Part shown: piece by piece, positions 1 to 6,155 of the stretch
Layout of the letters: every line of letters starts with the position of its first letter
Numbering within the stretch: the stretch's first letter is position 1
NCBI RefSeq assembly: GCF_934359325.1
Contig: NZ_CAKRLH010000010.1
Span: 1-21,622, forward strand
Direction: 5' to 3'
DNA length: 21,622 nucleotides
Source of the DNA: an uncultured Porphyromonas sp.
GTDB lineage: Bacteria > Bacteroidota > Bacteroidia > Bacteroidales > Porphyromonadaceae
Notes under the pieces: generated by a model
Seen by the model: the letters and a program-made list of their open reading frames with translations, nothing else
What the model was told of the DNA's origin: nothing
Database searches by the model: none
Translations under genes and position numbers: made by a program

Positions 1-23
1 TAGCTGTAAGTTTGTCACATGAT

Positions 24-64
24 CGTTGAGGGGCTTTTGGGCCCCGCTCAAAAGCCCCTCAACG
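24..64. repeat. 16-bp perfect inverted repeat
   Basis: Arms 24-39 and 49-64 are exactly complementary, separated by 9 nt (GGCCCCGCT). No T-run follows on either strand, so it is not a convincing Rho-independent terminator. It sits just upstream of the structured IS110 leader and may mark the left end of the element, the target site, or a cruciform used for recognition. Confidence 0.6.
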
Positions 65-89
65 CCACTCAAACAAAGGAGATAGATCT

Positions 90-240
90 TTTGGGAGCAG
101 GTGCTCCTGACAGCAGGGTTAGTATCGTATCTTTGTTGTATGAAGAGCGGCACTAACCGACTGAGAGGAAGGTAAACCATCTTTTTAGCAGGGATTGAAA
201 AATCCACCCCGGGCTATGGACCTCCTCTCGGTCAAGCTGT
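90..240 (+). ncRNA. Putative IS110 bridge (guide) RNA
   Basis: Folded by eye, this leader forms three domains in order. A 5' hairpin pairs 94-99 with 102-107. A first loop domain is closed by a perfect 7-bp stem (117-123 with 152-158) around 28 nt. A second domain has a 13-bp stem (159-173 with 220-233, one G-U and one bulged A), continues as CCAT/ATGG (177-180 with 216-219), opens into an internal loop (181-191 and 206-215), and is capped by a 5-bp hairpin with a GAAA tetraloop (192-205). A 5' stem-loop plus two guide loops is the published architecture of IS110-family bridge RNAs, which pair with target and donor DNA. The transcript ends are not known. A TATCTTTG box at 128-135 would start transcription inside the first loop, an alternative promoter reading. 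Confidence 0.55.
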
Positions 241-338
241 TAAAAGCCAAATAAATAGATAGGAAGAACCTAATTACAGCTTTTGCCTAAAACAGCTTTT
301 GTCGCTTAGTACCGCTCAAACAAAAAGCAATCAAAGTT

Positions 339-1397
339 ATGAAGAAAACTCTATTTGTCGGCATTGACTTTGCCAAAGCGAATTTTGTCGCCTCTGCCCT
401 TCTTGGTGAGGATCCGGATCCGGTTTGCCTGCCCAAGTCCTTCTCCAATGATGATAAGGGTGCTAAGGCACTCATATCGTGGATCGTAAAGCTCCTCCCT
501 GAGACGTGCTCACTCTCCGATGTGCTGGTCTGCGGGGAGCATACCGGGAGCTATAGTCTCCTCCTGCCACGGAGACTTTTTGATACCGGCATCGACTGCT
601 GGCTGGAGAACGCCGTCTGTATCAAGAATGGCTCCGGCAGGATCGTCCGAGAGAAGTCTGACTCAGCGGACGCAACTATGATCGCCGAGTATGCAAGGAC
701 TTTCTATCAGAAGAGGGTCAGGCTCTTTGTCCCCGAAAGTCCGATCCTCTCGGAGCTCAGGGAGTGCAATGACATCAGACGACGTCTCGTGAAGGAGCAC
801 ACCGGACTGATGTGCAAGAAACATGATGCCGAAGTCCGTCTCAAGGCCAAGCCCGGCAGCAAGGCCATCGTGATGAATATAAAAATTCTGGAGAAGCAAT
901 TGGCCTACATCAAAGAGCAGATCAACAAGGTAGACCGACAAATGTACAGCCTTATAAGGTCTGAAAAGAAGCTCTCCAGGATCTATGATATCATCGTCAG
1001 CATCACCGGTGTGGGACCGGTAACTGCTATCGCATTGATTGTCCTCACGAGTGGCTTTACGACATTCAGCTCCAAGAGGTCTCTAGCCTGTTTCCTCGGG
1101 ATAGCCCCCTTCAGAAGCGAGTCCGGCACGTCCATACAACACGGATCCCATAGGAGCAGACAGGCTGACTCCTACTACTCGGGACTTCTGTATATGGTGG
1201 CCGTCTCAGCTATGTCTTGGAATCCTGAGATCGCCCTCTACAAGGAAAGGCTGCTCAAAAAGGGCAAGCCGAAGCTCGTCATCATCAATAACATTAAGAA
1301 TAAACTGATCACTATAATATGGGCTATGGTGAAGAACGACACCCTATATGATCCCGACCACCACCTCAAAGTAGCTCGTCAATATCAGACTGCATAA
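339..1397 (+). CDS. IS110 family transposase (bridge RNA-guided recombinase)
   Basis: This 352-residue protein has the normal length for IS110 transposases. The N-terminal RuvC-like DEDD domain is complete: Asp10 in VGIDFAK, Glu67 in CGEHTG, and Asp108 and Asp111 in SDSADA. A helical middle section (about 140-215) follows. The C-terminal Transposase_20 domain begins at SITGVGPVTA (221-230) and contains SGTS at 262-265, whose first serine is the likely recombinase nucleophile. By family knowledge it excises and inserts the element seamlessly with a structured RNA that pairs with donor and target DNA; the putative RNA lies directly upstream. The ATG at 339 is supported by the family-typical start MKKTLFVGID. 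No frameshift or missing catalytic residue is visible, so the copy looks active. Confidence 0.95.
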   Translation: MKKTLFVGIDFAKANFVASALLGEDPDPVCLPKSFSNDDKGAKALISWIVKLLPETCSLSDVLVCGEHTGSYSLLLPRRLFDTGIDCWLENAVCIKNGSGRIVREKSDSADATMIAEYARTFYQKRVRLFVPESPILSELRECNDIRRRLVKEHTGLMCKKHDAEVRLKAKPGSKAIVMNIKILEKQLAYIKEQINKVDRQMYSLIRSEKKLSRIYDIIVSITGVGPVTAIALIVLTSGFTTFSSKRSLACFLGIAPFRSESGTSIQHGSHRSRQADSYYSGLLYMVAVSAMSWNPEIALYKERLLKKGKPKLVIINNIKNKLITIIWAMVKNDTLYDPDHHLKVARQYQTA

Positions 1398-1432
1398 AAT
1401 TTCTACCCAAAAAGTTTGGTGGTTAGCATAAA

Positions 1433-1475
1433 TAGCCCGGGTGTCGGAGGGGCACAGCCCCGACGACCCCGGGTA
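1433..1475 (-). repeat. REP-like palindrome, minus orientation (unit M1)
   Basis: Imperfect palindrome from TAGCCCGGG to CCCCGGGTA, with an inner GGGGC/GCCCC stem. It abuts the right end of the IS110 element. The same unit recurs near 3431, 3772, 1584, 3578 and 3925, with orientation changing between copies. Confidence 0.75.
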
Positions 1476-1497
1476 TGCATAGCGCTTTTTAATCCCA

Positions 1498-1561
1498 CGA
1501 CCCCGCTAGGGGTCGGTCGTAATAGCGAGCTCCCGGAGGGACCGACACCCTATCGGGGTCG
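1498..1561. repeat. Large hairpin, co-varying family member H1
   Basis: Arm 1498-1518 pairs with 1540-1561 over about 20 bp with a few mismatches; the loop is about 21 nt. The outer part CGACCCCG/CGGGGTCG is shared with 3493-3554 and 3839-3902. The inner end reads GTCGGTC/GACCGAC here but differs, with compensation, in the other two. Confidence 0.75.
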
Positions 1562-1583
1562 CATATATAAGGCATATCGCCGC

Positions 1584-1628
1584 TAACCCGGGGTCTTCGG
1601 CACTGCGTGCCTTGACCACCGGGCTATG
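1584..1628 (+). repeat. REP-like palindrome, plus orientation (unit P1)
   Basis: The unit runs from TAACCCGGGG to CCGGGCTATG, with a GGCAC/GTGCC inner stem in place of the GGGGC/GCCCC of the minus-orientation units. Its last ten bases, CCGGGCTATG, also occur in the right arm of the IS110 guide loop (209-218). Confidence 0.75.
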
Positions 1629-1881
1629 CAGAAGTGACCCCTACCGGGGTCCCCTACCGGGTAGCCTTCTGGGTATGGCTTATACATCGGTCGTCGCCAC
1701 TTCGTGGCTCGACCGATGCCTAGGGAGCGGGCATCCTTCGGATGCAGGCGTGCTGCAAATAGACCACACCCGGCAGGGCGGGATTGTCCCATTGCGTCTC
1801 TTCCGATCCTGATCAGCCGCCTTTCCGACAGAGTGTCGCCGATCAAACCGCCCCTCGGCGACCCGTAAAGATGGAAGAGCT

Positions 1882-1981
1882 AAAAATCTCAAGTTCGCTT
1901 GAGATTTTTGTCGCCACAGCGAAATTTTCAAGTACACTTGAAAATACCTACATTTGTACAAGAATTTCAAGCACACTTGAT
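1882..1981 (+). promoter_or_regulatory. Three 39-bp-phased palindromes over the ATPase promoter
   Basis: Three CAAG-N4-CTTG palindromes lie at 1882-1909 (12-bp arms, TTCG centre), 1924-1945 (9-bp arms, TACA centre) and 1967-1980 (CACA centre). Their centres, 1895.5, 1934.5 and 1973.5, are exactly 39 bp apart. A perfect Bacteroidetes -7 box, TACATTTG, is at 1949-1956 between the second and third, so the predicted transcript would start near 1963, inside the third palindrome. This looks like operator sites that block or time the promoter. The first palindrome, followed by T5, could also act as a small terminator. Confidence 0.6.
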
Positions 1982-3241
1982 ATGATTGAGTCAATAAGAA
2001 AGTACAACTTTTGGGATGATAGTCCCATCGGCCTGGGATACCCACGCGCATTCTACACAGAGAAGATAGGTCAGTACATTGACAACCAACTAATCAAAGT
2101 ATTAGTAGGTCAGCGTCGTGCCGGGAAGAGCTATATCCTAAGGCAATTAGCGGCACAGCTGATTGCCAACGGCACCCCTCCCAATAATATTCTTTACATC
2201 AATAAGGAATACCTTGAGTTTTCAGACATTCTTGACTATCAAGACCTCGAGAACCTATTTCAGCAATACAAGAAGGACCTCAACCCACAGGGAAAAGTAT
2301 TCCTCTTCATCGATGAAATACAGGGCATTGAGGAGTGGGAGCGCTTTGTCAACTCACACGCTCAAGACTATGCTGAGCATTGCGAGGTGTTTATCAGCGG
2401 CTCCAACTCTAGTCTGCTATCTGGTGAGCTTGCGACGTTACTGTCGGGAAGATATGTAGCGTTTGAGATACTCCCTTTTAGTTTTTCAGAGTTCTGTGGC
2501 ATCACCCGGAGAGAGACTAATAAAGAGAGTTACTTAGACTTCCTTCAGACCGGAGCCCTGCCGGAGCTCTTCAACCTCCCCAATGATGAGATGAAGCAAA
2601 ACTACGTCTCCTCGATAAAGGATACTGTTATGCTTCATGACATTGTCGCAAGGTATAAAGTAAAGGACGTGAAGCTCCTGGATGACCTCTTTGTCTATCT
2701 GGTCAACAACGCCTCCAGCATCATCTCCATCACCAACATCGTCAACTTCTTTAAGTCACGAAATAGGAAGACAAACTACGAGACACTCTCCAACTACATC
2801 TCCTATCTCGAGAGCACGTTCCTCGTGCATAGGGTAGAGAGATATAATATCAAGGGGAAGGAGACTATTTCAGCCAATAGCAAATACTATCTGAATGATC
2901 TGTGCTACCACAATTACCTCTACTCCGGATTTGGCTATGGGATGGGGTACTTATTGGAGAACGCTGTCTTTTTAAGTCTCAGACGGGCTGGATATCAAGT
3001 CTATGTAGGAACAAATAAAGAGGCGGAGGTAGACTTTGTTGCTATCAAGGGAAGCAGGAGACTCTATTTCCAGGTCACGCTACAATTAACGGAGAGAAAG
3101 ACCATAGAGCGAGAGTACCGCTCTCTTTTGTCGATAGAGGATAACTTCGAGAAGTATGTCGTCAGCTTGGATGACTTCAAGCTTCCAACGAATGAAGGTA
3201 TTGACCATATTTCGGCTTGGGAGCTTGACAGCATCCTATAA
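1982..3241 (+). CDS. AAA family ATPase with DUF4143 C-terminal domain
   Basis: Numbering from the ATG at 1982, the 419-residue protein carries Walker A GQRRAGKS (43-50), Walker B VFLFIDEIQ (105-113), a sensor-like ISGSNSSLLS (138-147), and the family-typical GRY and LPFSFSEF. The C-terminal third has the DUF4143 pattern YYLNDLCYHN and LLENAVFLSLRRAGY, then AEVDFVA and YFQVT, resembling a restriction-endonuclease fold with QVT instead of E-x-K, so nuclease activity is doubtful. Function in this family is poorly known. The frame is open back to 1784, but a promoter box at 1949-1956 and the start MIESIRKYNFWD favour 1982; 1871 is a weaker alternative that would translate the 39-bp repeats as 13-residue repeats. 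The gene is more AT-rich than its neighbours and lies between long direct repeats, suggesting acquisition. Confidence 0.85.
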   Translation: MIESIRKYNFWDDSPIGLGYPRAFYTEKIGQYIDNQLIKVLVGQRRAGKSYILRQLAAQLIANGTPPNNILYINKEYLEFSDILDYQDLENLFQQYKKDLNPQGKVFLFIDEIQGIEEWERFVNSHAQDYAEHCEVFISGSNSSLLSGELATLLSGRYVAFEILPFSFSEFCGITRRETNKESYLDFLQTGALPELFNLPNDEMKQNYVSSIKDTVMLHDIVARYKVKDVKLLDDLFVYLVNNASSIISITNIVNFFKSRNRKTNYETLSNYISYLESTFLVHRVERYNIKGKETISANSKYYLNDLCYHNYLYSGFGYGMGYLLENAVFLSLRRAGYQVYVGTNKEAEVDFVAIKGSRRLYFQVTLQLTERKTIEREYRSLLSIEDNFEKYVVSLDDFKLPTNEGIDHISAWELDSIL

Positions 3242-3430
3242 CGCATAAAGCCCTACCTCATTACCGCCCCTTGTCCAAACCATCCGACCCGTCCGATAAT
3301 ATAGCGTGCCCCTGCGGGATCGGGTAGCACCCCTTGTGGGTGTACGCTCCATAGGCATCGGTCATCCGCGAAGCGGTGACCGACGTACAGCGCCCCCTGC
3401 TGATGGCACCCCTTGCGGGTGCTCGCTCCA

Positions 3431-3467
3431 TAGCCTCGGGTCGAGGGGCGCAGCCCCGAAGACCCGT
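3431..3467 (-). repeat. REP-like palindrome (unit M3, diverged)
   Basis: TAGCCTCGGGTCG to CGAAGACCCG with the GGGGC/GCCCC inner stem. It is the most diverged of the six units. Confidence 0.6.
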
Positions 3468-3492
3468 GGATCAGCCATTGCAAGCGATCCCG

Positions 3493-3554
3493 CGACCCCG
3501 CCAGGGTGTCGCACTGATTGACTGACTAGTATGTGCGACGCCCTGGCGGGGTCG
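3493..3554. repeat. Large hairpin, co-varying family member H3
   Basis: Arms 3493-3514 and 3533-3554 are complementary over 22 bp with a single mismatch; the loop is 18 nt. The inner end is GTCGCAC/GTGCGAC, a third compensated version of the arm in 1498-1561 and 3839-3902. Confidence 0.8.
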
Positions 3555-3577
3555 GATACCTTAAATGCGTCTTCTTT

Positions 3578-3617
3578 CCCGGGGTCGTCGGCACTTCGTG
3601 CCTCGACACCCGGTCTA
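3578..3617 (+). repeat. REP-like palindrome (unit P3)
   Basis: CCCGGGGTCGTCGG, then GGCAC-TTC-GTGCC, then CTCGACACCCGGTCTA: the plus-orientation unit with a TTC loop. Confidence 0.7.
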
Positions 3618-3745
3618 AAAAGCGATGATCCCTCCGGGGCTTCGCCCCTGCGGGATCGACAAGCGGGACGGCTCTCTTGCGGGCGACCACCGGCATCTAA
3701 TGCACCGTCTGACTTGTCCGACAAGATAGTGCGGACTACAGGAAG

Positions 3746-3769
3746 GCACCCCGATAGGGGTGCGTTTTT
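3746..3769 (+). terminator. Rho-independent terminator-like hairpin
   Basis: GCACCCC (3746-3752) pairs with GGGGTGC (3757-3763) around a GATA loop and is followed by GTTTTT. It could end the ATPase transcript, although it lies 500 bp past the stop codon. Confidence 0.6.
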
Positions 3770-3771
3770 CG

Positions 3772-3813
3772 TAGCCCGGGTGTCGGAGGGGCGCAGCCCC
3801 GACGACCCCGGGT
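3772..3813 (-). repeat. REP-like palindrome (unit M2)
   Basis: Same unit as 1433-1475, with one internal base change (GCGCAGC for GCACAGC). It shows the IS110-adjacent palindrome without an adjoining insertion sequence. Confidence 0.75.
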
Positions 3814-3838
3814 AAGCATAACCCTTATTATCCCTCTC

Positions 3839-3902
3839 CGACCCCGCCAGGGCGTCGCTCGTAATGGCGCTCGTTAGAGGGAGCGACACCCTTTCGGGGT
3901 CG
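3839..3902. repeat. Large hairpin, co-varying family member H2
   Basis: Arms 3839-3860 and 3881-3902 share CGACCCCG/CGGGGTCG with the other two members. The inner end here is GTCGCTC/GAGCGAC, where the copy in the first direct repeat has GTCGGTC/GACCGAC. Confidence 0.75.
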
Positions 3903-3924
3903 CATATATAAGGCATATCGCCGC

Positions 3925-3969
3925 TAACCCGGGGTCTTCGGCACTGCGTGCCTCGACCACCGGGCTATG
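3925..3969 (+). repeat. REP-like palindrome (unit P2)
   Basis: Copy of 1584-1628 within the second long repeat, with one change (CCTCGACC for CCTTGACC). Confidence 0.75.
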
Positions 3970-4170
3970 CAGAAGTGACCCCTACCTGGGTCCCCTACCG
4001 GGTAGCCTTCTGGGTATGGCTTATACATCGGTCAGCGGCACTTCGTGGCTCGACCGATGCCTAGGGAGCGGGCATCCTTCGGATGCAGGCGTGCTGCAAA
4101 TAGACCACACCCGGCAGGGGGGATTGTCCCATTGCGTCTCCTCCGATCCTGATCAGCCATCGTTCCGACA

Positions 4171-4335
4171 CTTCTCCCACGAAGGCTATACAGGTCGACC
4201 CTCTCTCCTCAGATCGGACTATGCCATGGCATCCGTGTCAGTCCCAAGAAAATCAAGAGTGAGCGGACTCCGGCAAAGGACCGGAGACTTTCTGCCCGGC
4301 TCCATTTTACTTGATACATCCACTGACAGAGTACA
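4171..4335. other. Non-coding spacer after the second long repeat
   Basis: I see no gene here. A small hairpin with CTCCGG/CCGGAG arms lies near 4269-4287. Together with the terminator that follows, it separates the island from the first susCD operon. Confidence 0.5.
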
Positions 4336-4371
4336 CAAAGAGGGTGCGCCGCAACTCGTGCGACGCACCCT
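4336..4371 (-). terminator. Terminator of the first susCD operon
   Basis: Arms 4341-4353 and 4359-4371 (AGGGTGCG and its complement) form a 13-bp stem with one mismatch. Read on the minus strand it is followed by a T-rich CTCTTTGTG. It lies about 60 bp past the susD stop. Confidence 0.65.
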
Positions 4372-4429
4372 CCATCATAGCAAGCAGATAAAACTGCTTT
4401 ATCAGTAGAGGCTATTTAATTAGACTATA

Positions 4430-6130
4430 TCAGAAGACAAACTCCGCATCATTACCCTCAGCGTGGGAAGGTGCCGGGTTGTTCTCGTTCGGGTTGTAGT
4501 TGACCTCAGTATCGACGATACAGTAGTTAAACCAATCGGGGGTGTGGTCTACATTCCACTGAAACTTATCAATGTGGTTGGTCCCCTTGTAGCTTCGGAT
4601 AATACCCTTACCTAAGCGCTTGATATCAAAGAGTGAGATACCCTCACCCCAGAACTCAACACGCCTCTGCCACCAGATCTCATTCTGGAATGCAGTATTA
4701 TTGGGATTATAATACGCCTCGTTATGAGTGCCATAGACATACTTGGGATCACGCGTCTTTGCAAACTCCGTCAGGAGTGCAATACCGCGTCCCTCGCTCT
4801 GCATACCGGCCGCCTCAGCCTCGATCAGCTTCATCTCCTCCACGCGCATCATCGGGATGGAGACGCAGAAACCGATATACTGGTTATCGCGACCTTCCTT
4901 GCCACCGGCAGCTCTAAACTTCAAGGAAAGACCTCCGACATTAGTGGTCTTAATATCCTTCCTAACACCCCAAGTGGAAGCTCCTGTCATGTAGAGGTGG
5001 AACGGATAGTCCGAGTACTTCTCAAGTGCCTTAAGCTGAGCATCGCGACTGGGCAAATCGTTTATGGCGAAATCAACAAAGCAGAGCTTACGAGCATCGG
5101 ACTCCGGCATAGTCTCATACAGGTGCCTATCAATGACGAGAGGCTGACCATAGTTGGACGCATAGCCGCACTGAGAAACGCTCGCATCAGGATTGATCTC
5201 CAAGATCATGTGACTACCCCAGCTCGTATCAGCATCGTTAAAACGGATAGTGGGGTCATCCGGCTTAATGGTCATACAGAGCATCCAGGAGTCATTAGGT
5301 GTATTAAAGCCCAGATTCCTGTCTGTATACTCCTCACCGGTCATTACGGTGTAGCCCTGCTGAGCGAGCTTGGCGTACTTCTCCGCATTGGCCCAGTCAC
5401 ACATGATGAGATAGGTCCTCGCCTTGATACCATAGACGACAGAGAGATCCGGCATCTCTTTAGTCGTCCTCTTATACCCGGCAATATACTTCTCAGCCTG
5501 ATCCAAGTCAGCGAGGATCTTCTCACACATCTCCTTGTAGGGCAGGCGTGGATTCTTCATCAGATCCACATTGGATGTAGCTTCAGTCACATAGGGTACG
5601 GTCACAGCGGAGGGATCCTTGCTGTAAGGAGCGTTCACAAAGAGCTGCGCCAGCTCTAAGTAATAGTAAGCGCGCATTGCATAGGCAATACCGACACCCG
5701 ACTTCTGATACTCGGTAGGTGTCTCACCAGCCGTGGAGATGACCAGATTACAGCTCTTGATCCACTTGTAGTAGCAGGTCCAGGGCATCTGGGCATTAGC
5801 GGTCGTAGGACCCAGCCAAGTGGATTTATAGAAGTTACCCCACCAGTTTAATAAAGCCGGTATCATATCCTGCCCCCTTACGTCACGCATGATAAAGAAA
5901 GCCGGCAAGCCGAAATCGTTAGCCCTATCACTATTGTTTCCATACGGAAATCCTCCCACCAGATCGTTGGTGGTGGCATTGAGCAGATCATCAAAAGCAT
6001 TGGGTGCATCGGCCACCTGCTTCTTACTAACGATAAAGCCAGCACCCTGGGGTTCAAAGGTCTGCATACATCCCGTAAGAAACAATGCAAGGACTGAGAC
6101 TCCGGCGAGCTTGAATAACTTATTTTTCAT
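4430..6130 (-). CDS. SusD/RagB family outer-membrane lipoprotein
   Basis: This is the substrate-binding lid that works with the SusC channel encoded just upstream. The start is set at ATG 6130 (MKNKLFKLAG), since the frame upstream offers only a TTG two codons earlier. The signal peptide ends in a lipobox, LTGC, with Cys21. Family features follow: the WYKW-like region (MPWTCYYKWIKSCNLVI), TPR-type helices around AYAMRAYYYLELAQLF, and the C-terminal block RRVEFWGEGISLFDIKRLG typical of SusD/RagB. At 566 residues it has normal length. It follows susC by 25 bp and is the last gene of the operon. No glycan enzyme accompanies the pair, so the substrate cannot be named; RagAB-like peptide uptake is as possible as glycan uptake. 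Confidence 0.93.
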   Translation of the reverse strand: MKNKLFKLAGVSVLALFLTGCMQTFEPQGAGFIVSKKQVADAPNAFDDLLNATTNDLVGGFPYGNNSDRANDFGLPAFFIMRDVRGQDMIPALLNWWGNFYKSTWLGPTTANAQMPWTCYYKWIKSCNLVISTAGETPTEYQKSGVGIAYAMRAYYYLELAQLFVNAPYSKDPSAVTVPYVTEATSNVDLMKNPRLPYKEMCEKILADLDQAEKYIAGYKRTTKEMPDLSVVYGIKARTYLIMCDWANAEKYAKLAQQGYTVMTGEEYTDRNLGFNTPNDSWMLCMTIKPDDPTIRFNDADTSWGSHMILEINPDASVSQCGYASNYGQPLVIDRHLYETMPESDARKLCFVDFAINDLPSRDAQLKALEKYSDYPFHLYMTGASTWGVRKDIKTTNVGGLSLKFRAAGGKEGRDNQYIGFCVSIPMMRVEEMKLIEAEAAGMQSEGRGIALLTEFAKTRDPKYVYGTHNEAYYNPNNTAFQNEIWWQRRVEFWGEGISLFDIKRLGKGIIRSYKGTNHIDKFQWNVDHTPDWFNYCIVDTEVNYNPNENNPAPSHAEGNDAEFVF

Positions 6131-6155
6131 AATCAAATAGGATCTTCAAAAGAGG

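Larger units (their letters stand above)
1..1432 (+). mobile_element. IS110-group insertion sequence (left end not resolved)
   Basis: The element consists of a structured non-coding left part of roughly 330 bp, one transposase gene, and only about 35 bp after the stop codon. That layout, with a long leader and short tail, is typical of the IS110 group, whose guide (bridge) RNA is encoded upstream of the transposase; IS1111-group elements carry it downstream. The right end is placed at about 1432 because the next base starts a REP-like palindrome that recurs at 3772 without the insertion sequence. The left end cannot be fixed: no inverted terminal repeats or target duplication are visible, as usual for this family, and the start may lie left of the window or anywhere in the first ~90 bp. 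Confidence 0.7.
1433..1830. repeat. Long direct repeat, copy 1
   Basis: About 398 bp are nearly identical to 3772-4170. The match starts with TAGCCCGGGTGTCGG and ends with TTCCGACA. The stretch from about 1543 onward differs at only a few positions, while 1476-1542 diverges more, though its hairpin arms change in a compensated way. It contains a REP-like palindrome in each orientation, one large hairpin (1498-1561) and several small UUCG-type hairpins. Open reading frames inside it have no recognisable protein. The two copies bracket the ATPase gene. Confidence 0.9.
3242..3771. other. Non-coding hairpin-rich spacer
   Basis: No convincing gene is present in this 530-bp stretch. It is a dense series of GC-rich palindromes, including REP-like units M3 and P3, the large hairpin H3, a hairpin with GATCCC/GGGATC ends and GGGGC/GCCCC core (about 3627-3657), and a terminator-like hairpin at 3746-3769. 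The open frames over it are made of palindrome sequence and match no family I recognise. Confidence 0.7.
3772..4170. repeat. Long direct repeat, copy 2
   Basis: Second copy of the 398-bp repeat at 1433-1830, in the same orientation. It contains REP-like units at 3772-3813 (minus) and 3925-3969 (plus) and the large hairpin at 3839-3902. Recombination between the copies would delete about 2.3 kb including the ATPase gene. The sequence before this copy (GTTTTTCG) differs from that before copy 1, where the IS110 element ends. Confidence 0.9.

Noticed and set aside
24..64. Rho-independent terminator
   Set aside because: The stem is strong but no T-run follows on either strand.
1433..4170. Possible CRISPR array
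   Set aside because: The repeated units are palindromes of varying spacing and orientation, with no regular unique spacers and no cas genes.
4016..4408. 130-residue plus-strand frame beginning in the second long repeat
   Set aside because: Its first part is repeat sequence also read at 1676-1812, and the rest runs through a terminator hairpin; no protein family resemblance.
4724..5659. 311-residue open frame on the plus strand opposite the first susD gene
   Set aside because: It lies wholly antisense to a clear SusD-like gene, has no recognisable domain and follows from the codon bias of the real gene.
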